This document shows positions 9,163-16,628 of a stretch of 27,303 bases of DNA, one piece after another. The translations under genes and the position numbers were made by a program. Source of the stretch: Rhodospirillaceae bacterium (GTDB lineage Bacteria; Pseudomonadota; Alphaproteobacteria; MPNO01; UBA2964); contig JABJKO010000083.1 of NCBI GenBank assembly GCA_018660305.1, positions 1-27,303 on the forward strand, read 5' to 3'. The notes beneath the pieces were generated by a model. The model was not told the origin of the DNA and did no database searches. It was given only the letters and a program-made list of their open reading frames with translations. Position 1 is the first letter of the stretch. Every line of letters starts with the position of its first letter.

Positions 9163-10716
9163 ATGTTTCGCGCTTTCCGAAATATCGGACGTCTTCTCTC
9201 CATCGGCCGCACCCTGGCGCGTCATGACGCCCTGTTCCCCCTGGCCCATATGGGCCTATCGCCGAGGTTTATAGGGCTGGTTCGGCGACTGGCCGGGCTG
9301 GGCGCCAAATCTCCGGAAAACCTCGCGGAAATGCGGCCCGGCGAGCGGCTGACCGCGGCCCTGCAAAGCCTCGGTCCGAGCTTTATCAAGCTGGGCCAGG
9401 CCCTGTCGGTCCGGTCGGATCTGGTGGGCGAAGAGCTCGCCGACGACCTCTCGGCGCTGCAGGACCGGCTGCCGCCCTTTCCCGGCGATCAGGCGGTGGC
9501 CACAATCGAACAGGAGTTCGGCCAGCCTCTGACAGAAATATTCTCATCCTTCGACGAGACCCCTGTCGCGGCGGCGTCCATCGCCCAGGTTCATTTCGCA
9601 ACGACGCAGGACGGCAACGACGTCGCAGTCAAAATTCTGCGACCGGGGATCGAGCAGGCCTTCGCCATCGATCTCGATCTCCTGCGCTGGATCGCCGAAA
9701 AAGCCGAGAGGCTGGTGCCTGCCACCCGCCGGCTGCGACCCATGGAGGTCATCGAAACATTGGCCAAAACCGTCGCCGAGGAAATGGACCTCAGGCTCGA
9801 AGCCGCCGCCGGCGACGAACTGCGCGCTAATTTCGAGGGCGACGAGGCATTTCGCGTACCGGCCATGGATTGGCTCCGGACCGGGCGGCGGGTTCTGACC
9901 CTGGAACGGTTCGCCGGCATTCCGGTGGATGAAGTCTCGGCCCTGGAACAGGCCGGCCACGATGCCGAAGCGCTGGTGGCCAACATGGCGCGGTCCTTCT
10001 TCCTGCAGGTCTTCCGCGATGGTTTTTTCCATGCCGATCTGCATCCCGGCAATATTCTGGTGGCCGAGGATGGCGCGATCCAGGCACTGGATTTCGGCAT
10101 CATGGGCCGGATCGACAAGCGTACGCGGCTTTATCTCGCCGAAATGCTGATCGGCTTCCTGACCGCCGATTACGCCAAGGTCGCCGCCGTCCATTTCCGC
10201 GCCGGCTATGTCCCGGCGACCCAGTCCGAAGAGGCCTTTGCCCAGGCCGCCCGATCCATTGCCGAGCCCATCATGGGGCGGCCCCTCAAGGACATTTCCC
10301 TGGCCCGCCTTCTGGCGCAGCTGTTTCTCGTCACCGAACGGTTTCATATGCCGGCTCAGCCGCATCTGCTGCTGTTGCAAAAGACCATGCTGGTGGCCGA
10401 AGGCGTCGGACGACGGCTTTATCCCGACACCAATATGTGGGAACTGGCACGGCCGCTGATCGAAAGCTGGATGGAGGAAGCCCTGACGCCGGAAGCGCGG
10501 GCCGCCGAAGCCATGGCGGAAGCCGGCAAGCTTCTGGAGCGGCTACCCGACCTTCTGGTCGATATGACCGGGTCGGTATCCACCCTCACCCGCGACGGCC
10601 TCAAGCTGCATCCCGACACCCTGGCCGCCTTTGGCGGGAGCCGCAAAGCCCATCCACGATGGCCTTACTGGGCCGGCGCCGCCCTGGTCGCTGCCGGCGT
10701 TATCGCGGTTCTCTGA
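9163..10716 (+). CDS. ubiB: UbiB, ABC1/aarF-type atypical kinase for ubiquinone synthesis
   Basis: Membrane-associated protein-kinase-like ATPase needed for ubiquinone biosynthesis, thought to help extract or present lipophilic intermediates. The family-specific KxGQ motif is K77-G79-Q80 (IKLGQALSVRSDL), the alanine-rich nucleotide loop is VAAASIAQVH at about 135-144, and the ATP lysine is K157 in VAVKILRPG. The catalytic-loop equivalent HADLHPGN is at about 290-297, and the metal-binding DFG at 310-312. The last ~20 residues (WPYWAGAALVAAGVIAVL) form a membrane anchor. Length (517) fits. It begins 5 bp after ubiE. An unrelated transporter gene, rather than another ubi gene, follows. Confidence 0.96.
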   Translation: MFRAFRNIGRLLSIGRTLARHDALFPLAHMGLSPRFIGLVRRLAGLGAKSPENLAEMRPGERLTAALQSLGPSFIKLGQALSVRSDLVGEELADDLSALQDRLPPFPGDQAVATIEQEFGQPLTEIFSSFDETPVAAASIAQVHFATTQDGNDVAVKILRPGIEQAFAIDLDLLRWIAEKAERLVPATRRLRPMEVIETLAKTVAEEMDLRLEAAAGDELRANFEGDEAFRVPAMDWLRTGRRVLTLERFAGIPVDEVSALEQAGHDAEALVANMARSFFLQVFRDGFFHADLHPGNILVAEDGAIQALDFGIMGRIDKRTRLYLAEMLIGFLTADYAKVAAVHFRAGYVPATQSEEAFAQAARSIAEPIMGRPLKDISLARLLAQLFLVTERFHMPAQPHLLLLQKTMLVAEGVGRRLYPDTNMWELARPLIESWMEEALTPEARAAEAMAEAGKLLERLPDLLVDMTGSVSTLTRDGLKLHPDTLAAFGGSRKAHPRWPYWAGAALVAAGVIAVL

Positions 10717-10728
10717 GCCGCTGAGGAC

Positions 10729-10756
10729 TTGCAGCCATTTTTCGGGCTGTTAGAGT
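10729..10756 (+). promoter_or_regulatory. Possible promoter of the tricarboxylate-type binding protein gene
   Basis: TTGCAG at 10729-10734 and TAGAGT at 10751-10756 are separated by 16 bp. The predicted transcript would begin about 40 nt before the ATG at 10805, which is preceded by GGGAG. The same stretch can fold as a small hairpin (CAGCC and GGCTG), so a weak ubiB 3' structure is an alternative reading. Confidence 0.35.
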
Positions 10757-10804
10757 TACCGGTCTGTACAACCAAATGAGAAAACTTTTAGGGAGAATTC
10801 GGGT

Positions 10805-11833
10805 ATGCGTTTCAGAAGTATTTTTGTAGCCTCCGCCGCCACGGCGTTTCTTTCCAGCGCCGGAGCCATACCGGCGTCCGCGGATGCATTGAGTAATTTT
10901 TACAAAAACAAGCATGTTTCCATCGTCGTCGCCGCACGCGCCGGTGGCGGGCACAGCAACTATTCGCTGTTTGTCTCCAAGTTTTGGAAAAAGCACATGC
11001 CCGGTAATCCCACCTTTATCGTCCAGAACATGGGCGGTGCGGGCGGCACCAAGGCCGCGAACTACCTCTATAACCGCGCGGCACAGAATGGCTCGGCCAT
11101 CGGCATTCTTTTGTCCGACACGCCCTTTGCGTCGCGCATGCGAACGACCGGCGTCAAATATGTCGCCGACAAATTCCACTATATTGGTGGCGTCGATAAA
11201 CCGCAGGGTGCCTTCATCGTCCTGAAACGGGCCGGCATCAAGACCATCGATGAAGCCAAGAAAACATCCGTTGTTTTTGCCTCCACCGGCAAGGGCTCGC
11301 AGACCTATATCCTGCCCAAGCTGGCCAATGAGATGATCGGCACCAAGTTCAAGATCGTCATTGGTTATCGGGGCATGTCGGGCGTCTATAAAGCGCTGGA
11401 TAATAAGGAAGCGGACGGGTTCCAGTCCGGTTGGTCGTCGCTTGCGATAATTCGGCCTGATTGGCACAGACAAGGCCGTATCGTGGTTTTGGCGGCGAAT
11501 TCTCTTTCGCCTCTGCCCGATGAGCCGAGCGCACCAACCTTCGTGGATCTGGTGAAGGATCCGCGGGATAAGGCCATTGTCACGCTGATCAGCAATAACG
11601 ACATCATCGGCCGGGCCTGGATCGCTCCTCCCGGGATCCCCAAGGCCCGCCTCGCGGCATTGCGTTCCTCGTTCAAGGCCATGGTCAACAGCCCGGAAGC
11701 CGTCGCCGCGGCCAAGAAGCGTAAATTCGACTGGAAATACGTGGATTGGAAACCCATGCAGGCCCATGCGGCCGCCATTACCGGCGCCAAAGCCGACCTG
11801 TTCGATCGTGCGCGGATGCTGCTCAACAAGTAA
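10805..11833 (+). CDS. Tripartite tricarboxylate transporter-type periplasmic binding protein (TctC/Bug family)
   Basis: Periplasmic receptor of the TctC/Bug family, which binds carboxylates (citrate, other di- and tricarboxylates, amino acids, nicotinate). A signal peptide (MRFRSIFVASAATAFLSSAG) is followed by a probable cleavage site ASA|DA near residue 26. The mature N-terminus KHVSIVVAARAGGGHSNYS and the segment MPGNPTFIVQNMGGAGG are family hallmarks that shape the carboxylate pocket. Length 342 is near the usual 320-335. No TctA or TctB membrane partner is visible in the window, so this is an orphan receptor here. It has its own possible promoter and a strong downstream terminator, so it is a single-gene unit between ubiB and coaBC. 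Ligand unknown. Confidence 0.87.
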   Translation: MRFRSIFVASAATAFLSSAGAIPASADALSNFYKNKHVSIVVAARAGGGHSNYSLFVSKFWKKHMPGNPTFIVQNMGGAGGTKAANYLYNRAAQNGSAIGILLSDTPFASRMRTTGVKYVADKFHYIGGVDKPQGAFIVLKRAGIKTIDEAKKTSVVFASTGKGSQTYILPKLANEMIGTKFKIVIGYRGMSGVYKALDNKEADGFQSGWSSLAIIRPDWHRQGRIVVLAANSLSPLPDEPSAPTFVDLVKDPRDKAIVTLISNNDIIGRAWIAPPGIPKARLAALRSSFKAMVNSPEAVAAAKKRKFDWKYVDWKPMQAHAAAITGAKADLFDRARMLLNK

Positions 11834-11854
11834 CCGCGTCAACGTTAAAAATGA

Positions 11855-11893
11855 GGGCGATGCGGCCTAACCACCGCGTCGCCCATGTTTTTT
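11855..11893 (+). terminator. Strong intrinsic terminator after the binding-protein gene
   Basis: GGGCGATGCGG (11855-11865) pairs with CCGCGTCGCCC (11874-11884) over 11 bp with a single G-U wobble and an 8-nt loop. It is followed closely by six T residues (11888-11893). This is the best intrinsic terminator in the window and separates the binding-protein gene from coaBC. Confidence 0.88.
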
Positions 11894-12028
11894 CACGTTT
11901 CGGTAGCGAAAAGGCATTTAAATTGAGCCGTTTAGGATGCCTGTGGCGGGACGGAATTCTTGCCCCTGGCTTTCTAACTCACTAGGTTAAACCTATATAT
12001 TCAGGTGAATCTGATTGGGAATGGGCGC

Positions 12029-13234
12029 GTGCTGAAGAGCAAACGCATTCTTTTGATAATTTCGGGCGGGATCGCGGCTTATAAGTGCCTCGACCTGATC
12101 CGGCTGCTGCGCGCCCAGGGCGCCGCCGTGCGCTGTGTGCTGACCAAATCGGCGACGGAGTTTGTCACGCCGCTGTCCGTCTCCGCCCTGTCGGGCGACA
12201 AGGTCTATGGCGATCTGTTTTCGCTCACCGACGAACACGACATGGGCCATATCCAGCTGTCCCGCGACGCCGACCTTCTGGCCGTGGTACCGGCCACCGC
12301 CAACATACTGGCCCGCATGGCGCAGGGGATCGCCGACGATCTCGCCACCACGGCCTTGCTGGCCACCGACAAGCCGGTGATGGTGGCGCCATCCATGAAT
12401 GTCCGCATGTGGGAGCATGAGGCCACCCGGGCCAATATGGCGATCCTGCGGGCCCGTGGGGTCACCGTGCTGGGACCGGATTCCGGCGACATGGCGTGCG
12501 GCGAATATGGCGAAGGCCGCATGGTGGAGCCTGTTTCCATCGTCGATTCCATTGCCGCCTATTTTCGCGATGCCGGCAGGCTTGCCGGTCAACGGGCGCT
12601 GGTCACCAGCGGGCCAACCCATGAGCCGGTGGACCCGGTGCGCTACATCGCCAACCGGTCATCGGGCAAGCAGGGCCATGCCATTGCCGCTTCCCTGGCG
12701 CGGGCCGGCGCCGAGACCATACTGGTGACGGGCCCGACACAGGAAAACGACCCGCCCGGTGTGGCTGTCATCCATGTGGAGACCGCGCAGCAGATGCTGG
12801 ACGCCTGTCAGAAGGCTCTGCCGGCGGATGTGGCGGTGTGCGCCGCAGCGGTTTCCGACTGGCGGCCGGCCAAGGCACCCAAACAAAAGATCAAGAAAAA
12901 CGGTGCCCCGCCGGAACTGACGCTGGCGGAAAACCCCGACATTCTCAAGACGCTGTCAGGCGCCGGCAATGAAAGGCCCCGTCTGGTGATCGGCTTCGCG
13001 GCGGAGACCGGCGATGTGATCAAGAAGGCTACGCCCAAACTTGCCGCCAAGGGCTGCGACTGGATTGTCGCCAATGACGTGGCGCCCGGCACCGGGACCT
13101 TCGGGGGAACCGAAAACACCGTGCATCTGATTACCGCCAACGCGGTGGATAGCTGGCCCCGCATGTCGAAACAGGCGGTCGCCGATCAGCTTGTGAGCCG
13201 CATCGCCGATGCCCTCGCCAACCCACAACAATAG
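12029..13234 (+). CDS. coaBC: Bifunctional phosphopantothenoylcysteine decarboxylase / phosphopantothenate-cysteine ligase
   Basis: Carries out two consecutive steps of coenzyme A synthesis: CTP-dependent ligation of phosphopantothenate with cysteine (CoaB) and FMN-dependent decarboxylation (CoaC). The CoaC half has the flavin motif ISGGIAAYK, the catalytic His in DMGHIQL, the PSMNVRMW motif, and the lid Cys in MACGEYGEG. The CoaB half has TSGPTHEPVDPVRYI, NRSSGKQG, the lysine-rich KQKIKKNG and NDVAP. I prefer the GTG at 12029 (401 residues) because GGGAATGG lies upstream and the product then begins directly at the conserved LKSKRILLI; a GTG at 12005 in the same frame is the alternative. dut follows after 12 bp. 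Confidence 0.95.
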   Translation: MLKSKRILLIISGGIAAYKCLDLIRLLRAQGAAVRCVLTKSATEFVTPLSVSALSGDKVYGDLFSLTDEHDMGHIQLSRDADLLAVVPATANILARMAQGIADDLATTALLATDKPVMVAPSMNVRMWEHEATRANMAILRARGVTVLGPDSGDMACGEYGEGRMVEPVSIVDSIAAYFRDAGRLAGQRALVTSGPTHEPVDPVRYIANRSSGKQGHAIAASLARAGAETILVTGPTQENDPPGVAVIHVETAQQMLDACQKALPADVAVCAAAVSDWRPAKAPKQKIKKNGAPPELTLAENPDILKTLSGAGNERPRLVIGFAAETGDVIKKATPKLAAKGCDWIVANDVAPGTGTFGGTENTVHLITANAVDSWPRMSKQAVADQLVSRIADALANPQQ

Positions 13235-13246
13235 GAATATTCGAGG

Positions 13247-13702
13247 ATGAACCCGGTACAAGTCGCCATCAAGAGGCTGCCCCACAATGCCGATCTTCCC
13301 CTGCCTTCCTATGAGAGCGACCTTGCGGCGGGCATGGATCTGCCGGCCGCCATCGATAGCGATCTGGTTCTCAAGCCGGGCCAGCGCGATTTGATACCCA
13401 CCGGTCTCGCCATTGCCGTACCGGCGGGATTTGAGGCACAGATCCGGCCCCGGTCGGGCCTTGCCGCCCGCAACGGAATCACCGTGCTCAACACGCCCGG
13501 CACGGTGGATGCCGATTACCGCGGCGAGGTGAAGGTAATCCTGGCCAATCTCGGCGACCAGCCCTTCACCGTGACCCGCGGCATGCGCATCGCCCAGATG
13601 GTCATCGCACCGGTCACCCAGGCCATGCTGGAAGAAACCGACGAACTGCCCGAAACGGCGCGGGGCGCCGGCGGGTTCGGCTCGACCGGCAGCGGCGGCT
13701 AG
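13247..13702 (+). CDS. dut: Deoxyuridine 5'-triphosphate nucleotidohydrolase (dUTPase)
   Basis: Homotrimeric enzyme that hydrolyses dUTP to dUMP and PPi, keeping uracil out of DNA and feeding dTMP synthesis. All five dUTPase motifs are present in order: [17 protein letters not shown], the uracil-binding [20 protein letters not shown] and the flexible C-terminal [10 protein letters not shown]. The 151-residue length is typical of trimeric bacterial dUTPases. The coaBC-dut pairing is common in proteobacteria. The upstream gene ends 12 bp before the ATG, and a GGA-containing site lies about 10 nt ahead of it. Confidence 0.97.
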   Translation: MNPVQVAIKRLPHNADLPLPSYESDLAAGMDLPAAIDSDLVLKPGQRDLIPTGLAIAVPAGFEAQIRPRSGLAARNGITVLNTPGTVDADYRGEVKVILANLGDQPFTVTRGMRIAQMVIAPVTQAMLEETDELPETARGAGGFGSTGSGG

Positions 13703-13730
13703 GCGACCCGAAGCCCCGGGGGAGACCGGA

Positions 13731-14537
13731 TTGGATTTCACAGACGATCAACTGCAGCGCTACGCAAGACATATCGTTTTGCCGGAGGTCGGCGGCGTCG
13801 GTCAGGAAAAACTGCTGGGCGCGCGGGTTCTGGTGGTGGGCGCCGGCGGGCTCGGCGCGCCTTTGCTGCTCTATCTGGCGGCGGCGGGCATCGGCACGCT
13901 GGGGGTGGTGGATGACGATGTGGTCGATCTGTCCAACCTGCAGCGTCAGGTCATTCACGCCACCAGCCGCATCGGCATGTCCAAGGTGGAAAGCGCCGCC
14001 CTGACGGTGGCCGACATAAATCCCGATGTGAGGCTGGTGTCCCATGCCGAACGGCTGACACCTGAAAACGTTATGCGGCTGATCGCCGATTACGACATTA
14101 TCGCCGACGGGTCGGACAATTTCGATACGCGGTTCCTGGTCAACGATGCCTGTCACCTGGCCGGCAAGACACTGGTTTCCGGCGCTATTTTACGGTTCGA
14201 AGGCCAGATCGCGACCTTCAAGTCCCATCTCGGAAACGCCTATCCGTGCTACCGATGTCTCTATCGCGACCCGCCGCCGCCCGGCATGATCCCGAGCTGT
14301 TCCGAGGGCGGTGTGCTCGGCGCGCTGGCTGGCTCGGTAGGCTCGCTGCAGGCAACCGAAGTGCTGAAAGAGGTCATGGACATCGGCCAAAGCCTTGCCG
14401 GACAGCTCATTTTGTATGATGCGTTGGACGCGACCTTCCGCAAAATAAAGCTGCCCCGCGATGCCGCCTGTCCGCTCTGCGGCGACCAGCCTTCGATCAC
14501 CGACCTCTCCGCCCATTCGGCCCCGTCGGCACCATGA
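13731..14537 (+). CDS. moeB: MoeB/ThiF-type sulfur-carrier adenylyltransferase
   Basis: E1-like enzyme that adenylates the C-terminal glycine of a small sulfur carrier (MoaD for molybdopterin or ThiS for thiamine). The start is a TTG at 13731, preceded by GGGGGAG at good spacing. The nucleotide motif GAGGLG is at 37-42, the conserved Arg-containing loop LQRQVIHATSRIG at about 70-82, and DGSDNFDTR at 127-134. The zinc cysteines are C173, C176, C247 and C250, and a reactive-type cysteine C190 lies in SCSEGGVLG. There is no C-terminal rhodanese domain, so sulfur must come from elsewhere. It overlaps the next gene by 4 bp. MoeB and ThiF cannot be separated from sequence alone; no moaD or thiS is in the window. 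Confidence 0.9.
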   Translation: MDFTDDQLQRYARHIVLPEVGGVGQEKLLGARVLVVGAGGLGAPLLLYLAAAGIGTLGVVDDDVVDLSNLQRQVIHATSRIGMSKVESAALTVADINPDVRLVSHAERLTPENVMRLIADYDIIADGSDNFDTRFLVNDACHLAGKTLVSGAILRFEGQIATFKSHLGNAYPCYRCLYRDPPPPGMIPSCSEGGVLGALAGSVGSLQATEVLKEVMDIGQSLAGQLILYDALDATFRKIKLPRDAACPLCGDQPSITDLSAHSAPSAP

Positions 14538-14968
14538 GCCGCGACCGCCTCTCCCTGATTGTTTTTTCCGGCGATTACGACCGGGTCCATTACGCCCTGG
14601 TCATGGCCAGCGCCGCCGCCGCGACCAACCGGCCGGTGACGCTGTTCTTCACCATGGGTGGGTCAAAAGCCCTGCTCGCCGCACGGCCGGACGGCACGCC
14701 GGGATGGGCCGCCCTGTCCGCCACCGATGACGGCATCAGCGCAATCGACCGCGAGGCCAGCCATGCCAAGAGGGGGATCGCGACCCTGGAGGAACTGATC
14801 GAGGCCTGCGCCGAACTCGACGTAACCCTGCGGGTCTGCGAGATGGGGCTCAAGGCAGAAGATTTGTCTCTGTCGGACTTCCGCGACGATCTGGATGTCA
14901 TCGAGGGCGGCATGGTGTCGTTCTTGGCGGAATCCGAGACGGATGGTGGCCGCATCGTTTTCGTCTGA
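14534..14968 (+). CDS. DsrE-like / peroxiredoxin-family sulfur-relay protein
   Basis: A 144-residue protein of the DsrE/DsrF-like (DrsE/DrsH) fold, a group that includes sulfurtransferases and persulfide carriers. The N-terminal strand LSLIVFSGDYDRVHYALVMASAAA and the loop VTLFFTMGG are typical of the fold. Its cysteines are C92 and C102; C102 in LRVCEMGLKAED sits where DsrE-like proteins carry their persulfide cysteine. The ATGA overlap with moeB implies translational coupling, so a role delivering sulfur to a carrier activated by MoeB is plausible, but this is inference. No transmembrane segment or signal peptide is present, so it should be cytoplasmic. Confidence 0.78.
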   Translation: MSRDRLSLIVFSGDYDRVHYALVMASAAAATNRPVTLFFTMGGSKALLAARPDGTPGWAALSATDDGISAIDREASHAKRGIATLEELIEACAELDVTLRVCEMGLKAEDLSLSDFRDDLDVIEGGMVSFLAESETDGGRIVFV

Positions 14969-14975
14969 TACCGGC

Positions 14976-15005
14976 TTGACCCCGGCAAGACCTCGCCCCT
15001 ACTGT
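14976..15005 (+). promoter_or_regulatory. Possible promoter of the diiron-protein gene
   Basis: TTGACC (14976-14981) and TACTGT (15000-15005) are separated by 18 bp in the 85-bp gap after the DsrE-like gene. The downstream gene has a good AGGGGA ribosome-binding site 7-8 nt before its ATG. This supports separate expression from the moeB-dsrE unit. Confidence 0.42.
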
Positions 15006-15053
15006 TTGCCCAACAGTAATCGGACTTGAAAACCGGGAGACAGGGGAAAAACC

Positions 15054-15740
15054 ATGGCCACGCGATCATTCCGTAAACAGCTCGAAGACGCCGTTCTCGA
15101 ACGGCACTGCGCCAACCATCCCATGACCGAGAAATGGGCCAAGGGCGAGGTTAGCCCGCGCTGCATGATGGGATGGGCGGCCGAGCAATATCACTGGGTC
15201 ACCAAGATGAACACACCGACCTTCTATATCTGCAAGGACGCCCCCGACGATGTCATCGCGGCGGAGCTGGACAATTTCCACGAAGAGACCGACCCCGACC
15301 ATTCTCACTATGAGATCATGCTGAAGTTCGCCAAGGCCAATGGCGGCAACATATCCAGGATCACAAAGGGAGAGGGCCTGCCCACCACCCGGTCCTGGGT
15401 GCGGTTTCTCATCGATTCGGCACGCGATAATCCGTGGTATTGCGGCATGGCGGCGCTGCGTATCGGCACCGAATCCCAATCACCCATGCTCTATTCGAAG
15501 ATGCTGCCGGCGTTGCGTGACGTTTATAAATTCAAGGAAGACGATATCGAACATTTCTGGCTGCATTCGGAGGTCGATGTCGAACATGGCGGCCGCGCCT
15601 ACGATCTTTTGGTCAAGAATTGCAAGTCACGGGAACAAAAAGACGCCTGCATCCATTTCGCCCGCGAAAGCGCCAAGATGCGCTGGCTCCATTTCGACGG
15701 CATTTTCCTGCATTATGAAATGGGCTACGCCCTGCAATAA
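15054..15740 (+). CDS. Haem-oxygenase-fold diiron protein (TenA/PqqC/CADD-like)
   Basis: A 228-residue all-helical cytoplasmic protein of the TenA/PqqC/haem-oxygenase-like superfamily. Candidate metal ligands follow the pattern of the diiron (HDO) branch: E78-x6-H85 in the segment FHEETDPDHSHYE, E140 in RIGTESQSP, and H171-x3-D175-x2-H178 in FWLHSEVDVEHGG. These six positions are absent in haem oxygenase and in most TenA proteins. Known HDO members include UndA (alkene formation), BesC, SznF and Chlamydia CADD (pABA formation). TenA lacks this set, so a thiaminase role is unlikely. Lysine K149 is near the position of the CADD active-site lysine. Reaction unknown. It follows its own possible promoter downstream of moeB-dsrE. 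Confidence 0.82.
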   Translation: MATRSFRKQLEDAVLERHCANHPMTEKWAKGEVSPRCMMGWAAEQYHWVTKMNTPTFYICKDAPDDVIAAELDNFHEETDPDHSHYEIMLKFAKANGGNISRITKGEGLPTTRSWVRFLIDSARDNPWYCGMAALRIGTESQSPMLYSKMLPALRDVYKFKEDDIEHFWLHSEVDVEHGGRAYDLLVKNCKSREQKDACIHFARESAKMRWLHFDGIFLHYEMGYALQ

Positions 15741-15749
15741 TTTGCCGAT

Positions 15750-15770
15750 CGCCGCTGCCGACCGGCGGCG
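15750..15770. terminator. Hairpin between convergent genes
   Basis: CGCCGC (15750-15755) pairs with GCGGCG (15765-15770) around a 9-nt loop in the 36-bp gap between the diiron-protein gene and the convergent lyase-family gene. It could end both transcripts, but no clear U-tract lies on either side. Confidence 0.35.
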
Positions 15771-15776
15771 GTGAAT

Positions 15777-16628
15777 TCAGCGCTTATCTTTTAGAAGATT
15801 ATTCAGTTCCGCGTGAGACGCGATGTTGTCCCAGAACGAGAACGTTCCTGGCCCTAGCACTTCCTCGGCAATGTCACCGATCACGCCATAGGCCGCACGG
15901 GCGACTCCGGCGCCAAGCGACACACGCCGGACACCCATCTCCGCGAGGACGGGCAGGGACGGGATGCGTGATCCGGCCATCAAGTTGAGGGGGCCATCGA
16001 TGGCGGCCACGAGCTTTGCGATAAGCGCCTGATCTTCGACGCCGGGAAGAAACAGACAATCGGCGCCAGCGGCGCGGTAGGCCTGCGTCCGACGGAGCGC
16101 TTCATCAAAGGCGTCGGGACCGGTCCGTTTGGACCAGTAGACATCCGTACGGGCGTTGACAATGAAGGGTATATGGGTCGCGTCCGCAGCCTCCCGTGCC
16201 GCCCGGATGCATTCCGCCGCAAGACCCAGATCCACCAGCTGGCCGTCTTCACGATAGGTGGCATCTTCGATGTTTATGCCAACCGCGCCGGCCTGGATGG
16301 TGTGCCGCACCGTCTCGGCGACCGCTTCCGGTCCCGCCCCGAACCCGGCTTCCATATCGGCCGACAGAGGCACCGACAGCCGGGACGCCATGCGTTCAAC
16401 CGCGCGCAGCATTTCTTCGCGCGGCATTCTCTCACCGACCGGATAACCGAGGGAATATCCGATGCCCGCGCTAGTCGTCGCGATGGCCGAAAACCCCGCG
16501 CGTTGCAGCAAGAGAGCGCTTGCCGCATCCCACGCATTGGGAAGGATCAGGAGAGACGGGCCCGTATGCAGCGCCGCAAATTGCGCACCCTTTTCTGCCT
16601 GAGAAACCGCGTTGGCGTCATCCACCAT
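15777..16628 (-). CDS. Isocitrate lyase / phosphoenolpyruvate mutase family protein
   Basis: A (beta/alpha)8-barrel protein of the ICL/PEP-mutase superfamily, whose members make or break C-C or P-C bonds next to a carboxylate. The Mg-binding acidic segments are present: SADMEAGFG at 89-97 and NIEDATYRE at 119-127, plus NARTDVYW at about 158-165 and the N-terminal NAWDAASA. The KKCGH active-site loop of true isocitrate lyase is missing, and the 283-residue length is that of the smaller branch (2-methylisocitrate lyase-like, oxaloacetate decarboxylase or carboxyphosphonoenolpyruvate mutase types). Its ATG shares one base with the stop codon of the preceding dehydrogenase (TAATG), so the two are translationally coupled. 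Substrate cannot be assigned. Confidence 0.85.
   Translation of the reverse strand: MVDDANAVSQAEKGAQFAALHTGPSLLILPNAWDAASALLLQRAGFSAIATTSAGIGYSLGYPVGERMPREEMLRAVERMASRLSVPLSADMEAGFGAGPEAVAETVRHTIQAGAVGINIEDATYREDGQLVDLGLAAECIRAAREAADATHIPFIVNARTDVYWSKRTGPDAFDEALRRTQAYRAAGADCLFLPGVEDQALIAKLVAAIDGPLNLMAGSRIPSLPVLAEMGVRRVSLGAGVARAAYGVIGDIAEEVLGPGTFSFWDNIASHAELNNLLKDKR

Noticed and set aside
13731..14537. A mobile element or CRISPR/defence island in the window
   Set aside because: No transposase, integrase, direct-repeat array or defence domain was found; gene content is housekeeping throughout.
15054..15740. TenA thiaminase or PqqC assignment for the haem-oxygenase-fold protein
   Set aside because: The E-x6-H, E and H-x3-D-x2-H set points to the diiron branch, and no thi or pqq genes are nearby.
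15777..16628. True isocitrate lyase (aceA)
   Set aside because: Too short and lacks the KKCGH catalytic loop.
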